A stretch of DNA of 64,000 nt, taken from NCBI GenBank assembly GCA_963575745.1, contig CAUYUJ010017815.1, positions 259,501-323,500 of the forward strand. Direction: 5' to 3'. The stretch's first letter is position 1, and each line of letters begins with the position of its first letter. The DNA is from Prorocentrum cordatum (taxonomy: Eukaryota; Sar; Dinophyceae; Prorocentrales; Prorocentraceae). The notes under the pieces were generated by a model that did no database searches, was not told the origin of the DNA, and saw nothing but the letters and a program-made list of their open reading frames with translations. Of the stretch, positions 53,691 to 64,000 are shown piece by piece. Made by a program: the position numbers and the translations under genes.

Positions 53691-53982
53691 TATACAGATG
53701 CAACGCAGCCGCGCGCAAATCTGTCACCCCCCGGGAGTTTTGTCATTTGCGCTTGTTGAACTGTTTGGTTTGGATGTCGGTTTGGGCATCCTTGCGATCA
53801 TGATGTGCTGAGGGTTGCGGGGCGGAGCGGCCTACAGGCGAACACGGGCACGCAAGAGACGGGGTGATGAAGGTGACAGGGGATCGTTGGAGCAGGAGGG
53901 TAAGGGTGCAGGGGGATGAGGAGGAGAACTTCCCACCATGCATCAGCGGTGCAGCACCAGGCAGCACACCCTCCTCTTCTTA

Positions 53983-54137
53983 TAGGGGAACAAAAAATGA
54001 CATAAACATAGAAACTCGGAGGTCCGCGCGGATTTCTCGGATCGGCGCTGGGGCCCCCCCCGGCGGCGCCTCCAGCGCCGCCCCTGGCGCGCTCCGCGCG
54101 CCAGGGAGGGGGGGAAATCCGTGCGGACCTCCGAGTT
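53983..54137. mobile_element. T-shaped palindromic element, copy 3 (right end truncated)
   Basis: The left arm starts TAGGGGAACAAAAAATGACA, as in copy 1. GGCGGCGCC-TCC-AGCGCCGCC has one mismatch, and CCTGGCGCGC-TCC-GCGCGCCAGG is intact. The right arm lacks an inner piece and its outer 25-30 bp. Confidence 0.88.
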
Positions 54138-54342
54138 CCACCCCCACGGGTCCCTGCAGGAGGCGCCCCCCCCCCCCTTGCAGGACGCGCGCCCCACGAG
54201 CCCGACCCTCGGGCGAGGGCCCCCCCCCCCGCTCCGAGGAGGAGTCGTCCTGCATCGCCGCAGCGAGTTCCAAGGCATGCGACACAGGGAAATCCACAAG
54301 GCTCGGGGCTGTTTCCAGCGAGGGGGGCCCGTTTTGACAAAG

Positions 54343-54532
54343 ATCGGAAGCTGGGCGAGGGCTGCTAAAGCCGTGGCTGCTAAAACGGCCTTCCCGGAAG
54401 GAAAAAATAGCTTCCCGGAATGAGGCGCGGCACGCGAAACAGTCGACGGGCTTCTTCCCGGAAGGACGAAGACAACTTCCCGGAGGTCGATTTTAGCAGC
54501 CACGGATTTAGCAGCCCTTGCCCGGCTTCCGA
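54343..54532. mobile_element. MITE-like element family K
   Basis: About 190 bp with 45-bp inverted ends: TCGGAAGCTGGGCGAGGG and GCTGCTAAAGCCGTGGCTGC at the left, the reverse at the right. CTTCCCGGAAG or a close variant, a palindrome, occurs four times inside. Confidence 0.88.
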
Positions 54533-54559
54533 AAAGAACCGCCCCCCGTTCGTGCAACC

Positions 54560-54900
54560 CTGGGCAGCCTCTGCACGTCTCGGGCGAGAGCCCCACTTTG
54601 GAAAGGAGCCGCCCTCCATATAGGTGTAGGTGTTACATGTTCCGAGCTCCCCGTCGTCACTCTTGGCCGAGGTTGCAAACGACGCCCCATTCTGAAAAGG
54701 AATAGTCTTCCATCTTTGGTTGCAGACTTGAAAGACGCATGTTCGCGACGCTCAGGTGGTAGCCCCATTTTGCAAACGTGCCGCCTCCAAGTGTAACAGC
54801 GGCAAGCAGTTGACTAACGTGCGCGACGATACTCCAAGAGTCTCTTTTTGAGGAGGTGCCGCCGTCTATCCCATTATCTGTTAGGAATTTCAATCCAGGT
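54560..54900 (+). repeat. Diverged relatives of the 82-bp array
   Basis: GGGCGAGAGCCCCACTTTGGAAA (about 54583) and GCGACGCTCAGGTGGTAGCC then CCATTTTGCAAAC (about 54745) resemble the C82 core. The rest is not alignable by eye. Confidence 0.5.
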
Positions 54901-54944
54901 TGAAGCGCCCAGCCCACCTTACCAACACGTTAAAAGAGTAGGCG

Positions 54945-55519
54945 CAATGGAAGGAGGAGGAGGAGGAGGAAGATGAAAAGGTAGAGGAGTCGGACCGAGG
55001 GAAGAGGAGGAGATAACGGGAGGAGGAGGAGGAGGAGGAGGAAGAGGAAGAGGAGGAGGCGGAGGAGGAACAGGAGGAGCAGGAGGAGCAGTAGGAAGGG
55101 GGTTGAGGAGGAGAGGGAGGAGGAGTGTGGAAGCGGAGGGGGAGGAGCCTGGAGGAGCCCACAGACTTGGAGGAGAGTACCCTGGCGGAGCCCGCAGGAG
55201 TCGGCGCCCTTCGCGGGATCCGCCGCGGGCCACCGGGTGGTCCTGCTGCGCGAGCCAATCTGCGCGCGGGTGCGGCCACCGGCGCTCAGGCACGAGGAGC
55301 CCCGCTGCCGCTCCGCCGCCCCTCCGGGAAGACAACCCCGACCTAGACGCCGACCACCACGGAGAGGAGGAGGAGGAGCTGGAGGAAGAAGAGGTGGAGG
55401 TTGAGGTGGAGGCGGAGGCGGAGGTTGAGGAGGTTGAGGCGGGTTAGGAGATGGAGGAGGAGGAAAGAGAAGGAGGACGAGGAAGGAGAAGGAGGAGGAG
55501 GAGGAGGAGGAGGAGGAGG
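54945..55519 (+). repeat. GGA tracts around a GC-rich spacer
   Basis: GGA at 54945-55130 and 55360-55519. The spacer (55131-55359) is unique and without a gene. Confidence 0.88.
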
Positions 55520-56685
55520 AGGACCAGTGTAAACCCAAGGCTCATCAACGATGTTGAAATACACCCTCCCTCCAAGATTCCTCCGCATAGGCCCCTACAT
55601 GGGGTTAATCTCCACTGAGGGAATTGCCTTGGTGGACAATTGTGATTCTCAGGACTTCAAGGCCACGAGTTAGCCTGATTGTTACGTCTTGGTGATCTTG
55701 AATCGTGCCGGAAGACCATTCCTCGGACTTCAACACGGCGAATCATCGTTATTGTTGCGCCCAGACATCCCCAATGTTTCCAAAGCGCCTTTCCTGGTAC
55801 GTAAACAATGACAACCAGTGAAATTCCTGCAACTGCTTAAAACATGCGCGGCGCTCAGGCGAGAGCCACATTTTGGAAGAAAGCCGCCCTCAGTCCTTGA
55901 AGCGCGTGCGAATCTTTAAAACGAATGTGCGCGGCGCTCAGGCGAGAGCCACATGTTGAAAACGACACGCACTCACTCCGCGAAAATCTTTTGCAATTTT
56001 CCAAAACGACTATGCGCGGCGCTTAGGCGACAGTCACATGTTGAACACCAACCGTCCTCAATCCGCAAAGATATTGCACATCTCCAAAGCGAGTGTGCGC
56101 GGCGGCGGCGAGAGCCACATCTTGAAAACGACCTGCGCTCAGTCCGTGAAGCTCTTGCAGTTATTTGAAACGAACGTGCGCGGCGCTACGGCGAGAGTCA
56201 CATGTTGAAAACCACCCGCCCTCAATCCTTGAAGCTTTTTCGAATGGCTTTGTTTACGAAAAGCGAATCTACGCGGCGCTCAGGCGCGTGCCGCATTTTG
56301 AACATGGCCCGCCCTCAATCCGTGAAGCTCGTGTTTTTTGTTGTTGTAAAAAACGAATGTACGCGGGGCTCAGGCACGTGCCACATTTTGAAAATGCCCC
56401 GCCTTCAATCCCGTGAAACTGCTTCAAATGTTTAAAACGAATGTGCGTGGCGCTCAAGCGAGAGCAACATTTTGAAAACCACCCGCCCTCAATCAGGGAC
56501 ATTTTTCCGAAGTGTTACAAACGAATGTGCGTGGCAGCCACATGTCGGAAACTACCCGCCTTCGATGTGTGAACTTGTTGTCAGGTTTTAAACATTAGGG
56601 TCATACATATTGAAAAGTGGTGAGGGGGTCTCAGGCGAAACGCTCGGCCCGTCCTTTAGACCGACCCCGAGGTGCGACATGAGGA
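55520..56685 (+). repeat. Composite repeat family C82, copy 4 (complete)
   Basis: The left block starts GACCAGTGTAAACCCAAGG at 55523, directly against a GGA tract. Nine array units have core spacings of about 83, 85, 83, 81, 93, 90, 84 and 84 bp (cores at 55845 to 56528). The right block (GGTCTCAGGCGAAACGC, GAGGTGCGACATGAGG) ends against the next GGA tract. Most spacings are multiples of three, so one plus frame reads a 27-28-residue repeat (R-M-C-A-A-L-R-R-E-S-H-F-E-N) for up to 83 codons. Confidence 0.92.
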
Positions 56686-56689
56686 AAAG

Positions 56690-59300
56690 GAGTGGGAGAG
56701 AGGGAGGATGAGGATGAGGAGGAGGAGGAGGCAAATAAGGAGGAGGAAGAGGAAGAGGAGCGGAGGAGGAGGAGGAGGAGGAGGAGGAAGAGAGGAGGAG
56801 GAGGAGGATGAGCACAGAGGGGTTCATCCTCGTCGTTCGCCTCATCGTTCCCCCTCCTGTCCTCCTCCTTCCCTCACCTCTCCTGGAGCATCCTGGAGTC
56901 TCTCACTGGTCCTTTTGGGTCCCCTACGTACTCTCCAACTGTTCACAATGCTGCTGCCGCTCATCCTCCGCCATCCCCCTGCAGGCTCTTTTCCGCGTTC
57001 GCGGGGAGCGAGGAGGGGGAGGAGGAGGAGGAGGAGGAGGAGGAGGAGGAGGAGGAGGAGGAGGAGGAGGAGGAGGAGGAGGAGGAGGGGAGGAGGGAGG
57101 AAGGAGAGGAAGTTGGAGGGTGGGGGAAGAGTAGGAGGAGGAGGCGGAGGAGGAGGAGGAGGAGGCGGAGGAGGGAGGAATAGGCAGAATGTGGCGGCCC
57201 ATCCACCGGTGCTTGCCGCCACCGCTTCAGTGTCAGACGAGCTACACTTTTGCCGTTGATTGAAGGAGGGCTGGAGTACACCCAGGATGCATCAACATAT
57301 TACAATACGATCCACGAGGAGGAGGAGGAGGTGCCTGAGAGCAGGAGGATGAGGAGTGCAAGGGGGAAAACGAAGTGGAGGGGGAGGAGGGGGAGATCGA
57401 GAGGGAGGGGGTGGGAAGGAGAGGAGGAAGGACAGGAGGTGGAGGCGGAAGAGGGCAGGGGGAGGAGGAGAAGGAGAAGGAGAAGGAGGAGGAGGAGGAG
57501 GAGGAGGAGGAGGAGCACAGAGGGGCTCATCCTCGGCGTCCGCCTCAGCGTTCCCCCTCCTGTCCTCCTCCTTCCCTCGCCTCTATTGGGGCATCCTGGA
57601 GTCTCTCACTGGTCCTTTTGGGTCCCCTACGTACTCTCCAACTGTTCACACTGCTGCTGCCCCTCATCCTCCGCCATTCCCCTGCAGGCTCTTTCCTTTT
57701 CCGCGTGCGCGGGGGGCGAGGAGAGGGGGAGGTAAAGGGAGGAGGAGGAGGGGGAGGAGGCGGAGTAGGAGTAGGAGGAGGAGGAGGAGGAGGAGGAGGA
57801 GGAGGAGGAGGAGGAGGAGGAGGAGGGGGAGGGAAGGCGGGAGGTAGGAGAGGAAGTTGGAAAGGGGGGAAACGAGTAGGAGGAGGAGGAGAAGGAGGAG
57901 GAATAGGATGATGATGGTGCTGATGATGATGGTTAATGGTGATGATGATGCTGATGATGAGGGTGGTGATGATGATGATGATGATGATGATGGTGTTGAT
58001 GAGGATGATGATGATGATGATGATGATGATGCTGATGATGATGATGGTGATGCTGCTAATAATGATGAAGATGATGATGGTGACGAACATAATGCTGAGG
58101 CTGATGATAATGATGATGATGACGATGATGATGATGATGATGCTGATGCTGATGATGATGATGATGATATGATGATGATGATGATGCTGATGCTGATGAT
58201 GATGATGATGAGTACGATGATGAGGAGGAGGACGACGAGGAGGAAGAGGAGGGGGGCAGGAGGATAAGGTGGCGTCCCTCTCCTCCCATTCACCGATGCT
58301 TGCCGCCACCGCTTCAGTATCAGATGAGCTACACTGTTGCGGTGATCGAAGGAGGGCTGGAGTACACCCATGATGCATCAACCATGGAAAATATGATCCA
58401 CGAAGAGGAGCAGGACGAGGAGGACGAGCAGGCGGAGGAGGAGGAGGAGGAGGCGCCTGCGAGCAGGAGGATGAGGAAGGTAAAGGGGGAATGCGGGGCA
58501 AAGGAAGAGGAGGGGAAGATAGAGAGGGAGGGGGCGGGAAGGAGAGAAGGAAGGACAGGAGGTGGAGGCGGACGGGGATTGGAGGAGGAGGAGGAGGAGG
58601 AGGAGGAGGAGGAGGAGGAGGAGGAGCACAGAGGGGCCCATCCTCGTCGTCCGCCTCAGCGTTCCCCCTCCTCGTTCCCCTCTCACTGGTCCTTTTGGGT
58701 CCCCTACGTACTCTCCAACTGTTCACAATGCTGCTGCCGCTCATCCTCCGCCATCCCCCTACAGGCTCTTTCCTTTTCCGCGTGCGCGGGGGGCGAGGGG
58801 AGGGGGAGGTGAAGGGAGGCGGATGAGGAGGAGGAGGAGGAGGAGGAGGAGGAGGAGGAGGAGGAGGGAGGAAGGAGAGGAAGTTGGAGAGGGGGGGGGG
58901 GTTGGAGGAGGAGGGGGAGGAGGAGGATTCATGGAGGGAATGTGGAAAATGTGGCGTCCTCTCCCCCCATCCACCGATGCTTGCCGCCACCGTTTCAGTG
59001 CCAGTCGAGCTACATTTTCGCGGTGATTGAAGGAGGGCTGGAGTACACCCAGGATGCATCAAGCATGTTACAATATAGTCCAGTAGGAGGAGGAGGAGGA
59101 GGAGGAGGAGGAGGAGGAGGAGGAGGAGGCGCATGAAATCAGGAGGATGAGGAGGGAATGGGGGAATGGGGGAGATAGAGAGGAAGGAGAGAAGGTGGGA
59201 CAGTAGGTGGAGGTGGAAGGGGATTGGAGGAAGAGGGGGAGGAGGAGGAGGAGGAGGAGGAGGAGGAGGAGGAGGAGGAGGGGGAGGAGGAACGTGCCTG
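56690..59300 (+). repeat. Macro-repeat of about 0.7 kb, three copies and a partial fourth
   Basis: Each unit is a GGA tract, a 200-bp block (GAGCACAGAGGGG to the CGCGGGG near TTTCCGCG, with CCCCTACGTACTCTCCAACT), another GGA tract, then a 150-bp block (CATCCACCGATGCTTGCC to GGAGTACACCCAGGATGC). Block 1 anchors lie at 56921, 57624 and 58701, and block 2 anchors at 57211, 58301 and 58981. The middle unit is longer because of a GAT expansion at 57905-58230. The blocks are far better conserved than the triplet tracts between them. Confidence 0.93.
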
Positions 59301-59712
59301 AGGACGAGCAACAGCAGAATGGGCAGGAACAGGCGCAGGACATGTCACAACTCAGCACGATGTCTTTGTTCGCGACGTCGGAGGTCAGGGTCGGGTCAGG
59401 GGTCAGGGTTTCCTGCCATCGCTCAGCTTTAGGCGGCCGCTCGGTACGATTCTGGCGCCCATGGCACGCCCTGGACGAGACGCAGCTGCCGGAAAGCATC
59501 CCGAAGCCGGAAAGCATCCGAAAGCCACCGAGACATTCCGAAGACCTTTGTGCCTCTCCTCTTTCCCCCGTCCTCGCGCGCGCCCCCTTTTCCCCCATCC
59601 AGGTGCGGCCCATCGCCGCTACCGACGCGGACCCTCCACTGCCGCCTGCGGCGGGGAGCAGCGATGCAGGCCGCGACGCCGTCGGCGGCACCGATCTGTG
59701 GACGCTGGGAAA
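59301..59712. other. No gene accepted
   Basis: GGTCAGGG-like units at 59381-59410 recall telomere-type repeats but are few and degenerate. GGAAAGCATCC occurs twice, at about 59490 and 59509. The minus frame across here is unremarkable. Confidence 0.5.
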
Positions 59713-59884
59713 TCAGGAGGGAAAAAACACACAGACACCATCAATCGTTGATTCCCCAGAAAGTATGGGAAAAGATGGGACGTGGTGGGGAAGACAAAAA
59801 CCTAGAAAATATGGGAGAATATGGGGCATCCTGTGATTTGTGCGTGTGTGTGTGTGTTTATTTGTGTGTCCCAGGGCCCCTTCA
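59713..59884 (+). mobile_element. E160 dispersed element, copy C
   Basis: TCAGGAGG to CCCCTTCA. A GT microsatellite has expanded inside the right half (about 59841-59858). Confidence 0.8.
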
Positions 59885-60269
59885 GGAAAGGGGGGGGTCG
59901 CACCGGCGGGGGGGGGGTGCCTGGATTGCAAGGGGGGGGGGGGGCTTCCAACCAGGGAGGGCCCCGCTCCCCCTCAAAGGGGGGGATTCGAACCTGGGCC
60001 CCCTCGCCCCGCCCCCGAAGCGCAGAGGCCTGGAGGCTGTGGAGTTGTGCGGTTTGCTGCGCGAGACGTGCAGGCTTTCGCGCCTCATGGACTCCTCGTC
60101 CTCCTCCTCCTCGTCCTCCTCCTCCTCCTCCTCGTCCTCGTCCTCCTCCTCCTCCTCCTCCTCCTCCTCCTCTCCTCCTCCTCCTCCTCCCTCCTCCTCT
60201 CCTCCTCCTCCTCCTCCTCCTCTCCTCCCCCCCCCTCCCCCCCTCCTCCCCCTCCTCCTCCTCCCCCTC

Positions 60270-60311
<42 letters not shown>

Positions 60312-60565
60312 CTCCTCGTCCTCCTCCTCCTCCCGCTCCTGTTCGTCTGCCTGCTTCCCCACTTGCCGCTGCCGATCCTGATCCTACTTCGGGTTCCTCC
60401 ATGTCCTCGTCTCTTCATGTTCTTCCCTTGTTCCTCCTCATCGCCGTCCTTAATATACCGTATCCTCTTCTTTCTCCCTTTGATGCTCCCTTTCGTCAGT
60501 TTACTGTCCCTTTTCTCCATCTCCTCCTCCTCCTCCTCCTCCTCCTCCTCCTCCTCCTCCTCCCC
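59885..60565 (-). repeat. G-run region, then TCC/TCG triplet tracts
   Basis: G-runs lie at 59890-59945. TCC with TCG blocks lies at 60090-60340 and CTC at about 60520-60560. The pyrimidine strand is plus. Confidence 0.88.
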
Positions 60566-61224
60566 ACTATCCTGTTTCGAAATTATCCTTTCTCCTCCTC
60601 GACTCTTCTTCTCCCTGCCCATGAGCCTCCTCAGCAGCATCCTCATCCCCCTTCTCATCGCCGTCCTCATCCTCCTCATTGCCATGAGTCGACTCATATC
60701 CATCCCCCCTGTGCCTTTTGTTCCCCCCCATTCTTGCTCGTCCGTCTCGTCGTCCTCATCCCCGTGTCTCTTCCACCGCCGCTTGCCGTCGATTGGACCT
60801 GCCTCTTTGGAGGCAGGCCACCGTCCTAGTCCCGGTCCTCTTGCTGATGGCGCGTGCTCCAAATCCCTTATTAATCGTCCCCCAGGTCCGGTTTTTAAAG
60901 CGCCTTTTTTGTAACCGGGGGGGGGGTCCAGTTTATGAGGGCGTTTTCTTTGGATTGGAGCTTAGGGGGGCCCGTTTATGAAGGCGCCCCGTCGAAGAAG
61001 GGGTTCCGGAAGATTAGGTCGCATTTAGAGAGGAGTCCGGTTTTTTAAAGGATGGAGTATCCTCCTTCTGGCCCTGGCCTCCCGCCAGCCCCGGCCTCCC
61101 GCCTGCGCGTTCGCCTTCGTCTGCTCGCTTCCCGTGCCCTTTTTTCTCCCCCTCCGTCGCCCGCGTGGCACAGCCTGCCAGGAGCCGGCGGCGGAACGCC
61201 CGTTCGAGTTGGGTTTCCGTTGGT
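60566..61224. other. Pyrimidine-rich, then unique DNA; no gene
   Basis: 60566-60900 is TC-rich without period. 60885-61045 contains paired phrases (GGTCCGGTTTTTAAAG and GTCCGGTTTTTTAAAGG; TTTATGAGGGCG and TTTATGAAGGCG) that suggest an old local duplication. Confidence 0.5.
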
Positions 61225-61384
61225 TCAGGAGGGGCAAAACGCAGACACAATGAATCGTCGATTCCCCAGAAAATATGGGAACGTATGGGAAGTGGGGGGG
61301 GAGACACTCACCCAGAAAGTAGGGGAAAAGATTGGGAATACTTGTTTTTGGTGTCGATTCATTTGTGTGTCCCAGGGCCCCATC
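61225..61384 (+). mobile_element. E160 dispersed element, copy D
   Basis: TCAGGAGG start, right end CCCCATCA. Internal landmarks as in the other copies. Confidence 0.8.
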
Positions 61385-61660
61385 ATTGGTCTTGTGTGCT
61401 CGTTCTACCCGAGCCGTGCTGCCTCTCGACGAGTGACGTCTCCCCCAGTGGTGGGGACTCCTCGGGTCGGGGGCAACGATAGGGGGGATAGGCTCAGGGG
61501 GGAACGCGCCGACTCCTAGTCGTTCGTTGATCGCCAACAGGGATCTGATAGCTTCACCCCGCTCGGGAACGTGCGGGCTTGCCATCGGGGGACCATCGCC
61601 GATCGATCGGCGATGTATCGCCGATTTCAGGTCGATTGCCCCCCCCCCCCCCCCCCCCCC

Positions 61661-61843
61661 CAGTGGAAACCCATGCCAGGAAACACTTTGCTTGCCTCCA
61701 GTGTGCCCTGGGTTTCTTGGGCCTAGACGGTTCCGCGGTGGAGAGCGTGACGTTCACACACGAAAGATCAGTGGGCGTCATGGGGTCTCAGGGTTGGGTT
61801 TCTTGTGGCAGGTCTCTTGTGGTCGAGCTCCTCCTGCATCGCT
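61661..61843 (+). repeat. Duplicated 180-bp segment, copy 2
   Basis: Partner of 34469-34645. A run of about 20 C precedes it. One plus frame reads similarly in both copies. Confidence 0.75.
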
Positions 61844-61980
61844 GCCCCTCATCAGGTCACGCGGCTCACCACAGGGAGACGGTGGACATCAGCCCCATCC
61901 AGGCACCGCCCCAGCCCTCGGCAGCGGCCGCGTCCTGGCGTCGATGCCTCCAGTGGCGGCCGCCGTCGTCAAATCCTTTC

Positions 61981-62140
61981 TCAGGAGGGGGAAAAACACA
62001 CAGACACAAGTAATCGCCGATTCTCAGGAAAATGTGCAAAAATATGGGAAGTGGGGGGAAGACAAAAAACCCAAACTATAGAAAATGTGGGGAATCTTTT
62101 TATTTGTGTGTACTTATTTGTGTGTCCTGGGGCCCCTTCA
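61981..62140 (+). mobile_element. E160 dispersed element, copy E
   Basis: TCAGGAGG to CCCCTTCA, the most complete ends among the five copies. It is 600 bp from copy D and in the same orientation. Confidence 0.82.
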
Positions 62141-62302
62141 CTTTCGGGCGGGCGGTGATGGGGGGTGACCCAAATCCGGGGCGAAGAGACGGGTCCTGAA
62201 GGGGCACTCGAGGGCCCCTTTGGGCCCCTGCTGGCTCCAAAGGGGGCCCGAACGTGCCCCTGCAAGATCCTGGTCTTTACCCCCGATGTAGGTCACCCCC
62301 CC

Positions 62303-62474
62303 AATTACAGTCGAGGCGTTGACCTAAGGAACCCTAAATAAGGAACGAGGCCCCTATTTTCCATAAATTGAACTTCGATTTCGTATCGAAACACTGCGAA
62401 ACAATTAAGGAACACGGAGCCCCTCCCCAACGAAAAGGGTTCCTTCTTCAGGGCCCCGACTGTACCACCCGCCC
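62303..62474. mobile_element. Possible inverted-repeat element (family V)
   Basis: TACAGTCGAGGC then AAGGAACCCT on the left; AGGGTTCCTT then GGCCCCGACTGTA on the right. Pairing is interrupted. The interior is AT-rich. Confidence 0.5.
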
Positions 62475-62707
62475 GATCCTTTTCAAATGCAGGCCCGTAT
62501 GCTCAAGAGCTCCGCAAGCCCAATGTCAGCGGTCGGGGTGAGCGGGCCCGTAGACAGCGGCGGCAGACAGAGAAGAGAGGAATGATCGCACCGGGAATTT
62601 TTGCACCCGCCCTCGATCATTTGGCCTCATTGTCTGGACAGGGGGCCGCAGGGCCTGGGTGTACAGTGTGCAGATATGTGCTGGTCTCCTGCCGCGCCGT
62701 CTGCCAC

Positions 62708-62775
62708 TCTGTGTGTGCGCGTGTGTGTGGGTGTGTGTGTGTGCGTGTGTGTGTGTGTGTGTGCGTGTGTGTGCG

Positions 62776-62845
<70 letters not shown>
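62708..62845 (+). repeat. GT / GTGTGC microsatellite
   Basis: Variable GTGTGC and then pure GT for about 75 bp. Confidence 0.97.
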
Positions 62846-62962
62846 TGAGCTCGTGTCGCGGGCCCAGCGCTCGTCAGCGAGCCTGTGGCGCGCCGTCTTG
62901 ACCGCCACTTTTGCCGGCTGCGGCCTCCGCAGAAGCCTCCACGCTCACGCAGCCATCGCAGA

Positions 62963-62990
62963 ATAATAATAATAATAATGATAATAATAA
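62963..62990. repeat. AAT microsatellite at the end of the copia fragment
   Basis: About nine AAT/GAT triplets immediately follow the RNase H reading (minus strand) of the copia fragment. Confidence 0.9.
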
Positions 62991-64000
62991 GGTAGCCTCG
63001 CTGAGCCTCCAGCTTGGTGAGGGCGTCTGCAAGCTGCACAGACGTTTCGCACCACTCCAGGTCGACTCCATCTTGGGACGGCAGTTCTTGAAGAGCGGCG
63101 ATGACCACTCGAGCACGGCGATCAGCGGTTTGGCCAGCGTCAGCAAGTGGGTGTGTCACCAGGCTGTTCGCATCACCGAACCACTTGACGGGGATCAGGG
63201 TCGCAGCATCGTTCACCAGGTCCACGGGAGCTTCTTCAGTGAGTCCCTGGGCTTCAGCTCCCATCGAGGTCCTCACAACGTGCTTGATGTGTGAACTCCC
63301 CAGTCAAAAAAATGCACTGATTCTTCTTGTCGGTTGTAGAGGCCCTCGTCGGTTAGCAAGCACACGAAACCCATTTGTGACTTCACCTCTCACCGAGTGC
63401 GCCCAGCGTGAGGTTGTCAACGTTGTTGAGGCTGCTGTCGGAGAAGACCACCGAGCGTAGATTTCCATCGTCTTGTACACAGTCGTTTCAGAAGCGTAGG
63501 CGCACCTCCCGCGTCTCTTGGCAGTAGTGCACGGGCTTGTTCATCTTCAGCGACAGCTGCACTGTGGCCTGAGTCTTCGGTTGGGCGAACCAGCTGTAGC
63601 CAAACGTTAACGGGACATCCATCCTGAGTTGTCTGGAGGGCCATCCAAGCGAGCCTAACGCTACTCTTGTAATCAGTAGCCAGCGCCTTGATCTGCTTCG
63701 CACGGGCAGGGGACAGCGTAACGGTCTCCATCGCGTCGATGACTTGGGTCGTGCTGATCTTGATCGAGTGGTCCTCGGCATGGTCGACGTCCTTACCGCA
63801 GTACCAGGACGGGGGCTTCTCCTCAGTCAGTGGCAGCACGTTCTTGAGCTCGTCGGTCGTTGTCTTTAACAGGACGCTGTTGTTGTCGCCAGTCGCGAAC
63901 AGGTCGTCCACGTATGTGCCGAGGCGGCCGACAAGCTTCCCGTCCTCGAACAGGAGCAAGTAGGCGCGCTCCAAGCAGCTCTCCTGCCACGAGTTGCCGG
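62985..64000 (-). pseudogene. Second Ty1/copia pol fragment, partial at right edge
   Basis: Reading leftward from the window edge, LVGRLGTYVDDLFATGDN carries the RT YVDD catalytic box. Then comes the RT C-terminus (PSWYCGKDVDH, SISTTQ-like and LSPARAKQIKALATDY), a frameshift near 63650, RNase H in another frame (LRSVVFSDSSLNNV), and the RNase H end (GAEAQGLTEEAPVDLVNDA, VQLADALTKLEAQRG) in a third. No 3' LTR is recognisable before the AAT and GT microsatellites. The rest lies beyond the window. Confidence 0.92.

Noticed and set aside
59381-59410. Telomeric repeats (GGTCAGGG units)
   Set aside because: Three or four degenerate units inside ordinary sequence; no array.

Overview
The window reads as gene-poor nuclear DNA of a eukaryote with a large, repeat-rich, GC-rich genome. 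A dinoflagellate is the best fit (free-living Prorocentrum-like or Symbiodiniaceae-like). The argument is indirect: two decayed Ty1/copia elements whose gag zinc knuckle, RT YVDD and RNase H stretches resemble dinoflagellate elements as I know them, very long triplet microsatellites, dispersed tandem arrays, and no compact bacterial-style genes. No rRNA, tRNA or spliced-leader gene is recognisable, so the assignment stays an inference. I see no complete, clearly functional protein gene. Most long open frames are triplet repeats read in some frame.

Layout. 0-7.6 kb: GGA/CTC tracts, a first copy of a composite repeat (3.58-4.56 kb; an about 82-bp array between two conserved blocks), an AT dinucleotide region and an about 100-bp array. 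7.6-12.1 kb: one purine-strand triplet mosaic of GGA/GAC and GAT blocks, bounded on both sides by fragments of the same composite repeat. 13.4-16.0 kb: a decayed 21-bp/7-residue coding repeat, then a 143-residue open frame. 18-22 kb: scattered GTCGTGGGG modules and the first copy of a 160-bp dispersed element. 22.4-26.2 kb: two inverted-repeat elements and a truncated copia element with LTR remnants. 28-32 kb: two broken ORFs, a 197-bp T-shaped palindromic element with a target-site duplication, and a second MITE-like family. 32-37 kb: GC-rich DNA with one KOW-like fragment. 37-39.8 kb: a nest of short inverted-repeat elements, a 73-bp array and a segmental duplication. 40-43.6 kb: long CT, CAT and CTC tracts and a 40-bp-stem hairpin. 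43.7-53 kb: the least repetitive part, with decayed ORFs and one plausible spliced exon, broken by minisatellites and three more inverted-repeat elements. 53-59.3 kb: a third T-element copy, a full second copy of the composite repeat, and a three-copy macro-repeat. 59.3-64 kb: three more copies of the 160-bp element and a copia fragment running off the right edge.

The strongest material is a community of small non-autonomous elements, at least eight inverted-repeat or modular families present in one to five copies within 64 kb. They sit among purine-strand triplet tracts that repeatedly adjoin the same composite repeat.
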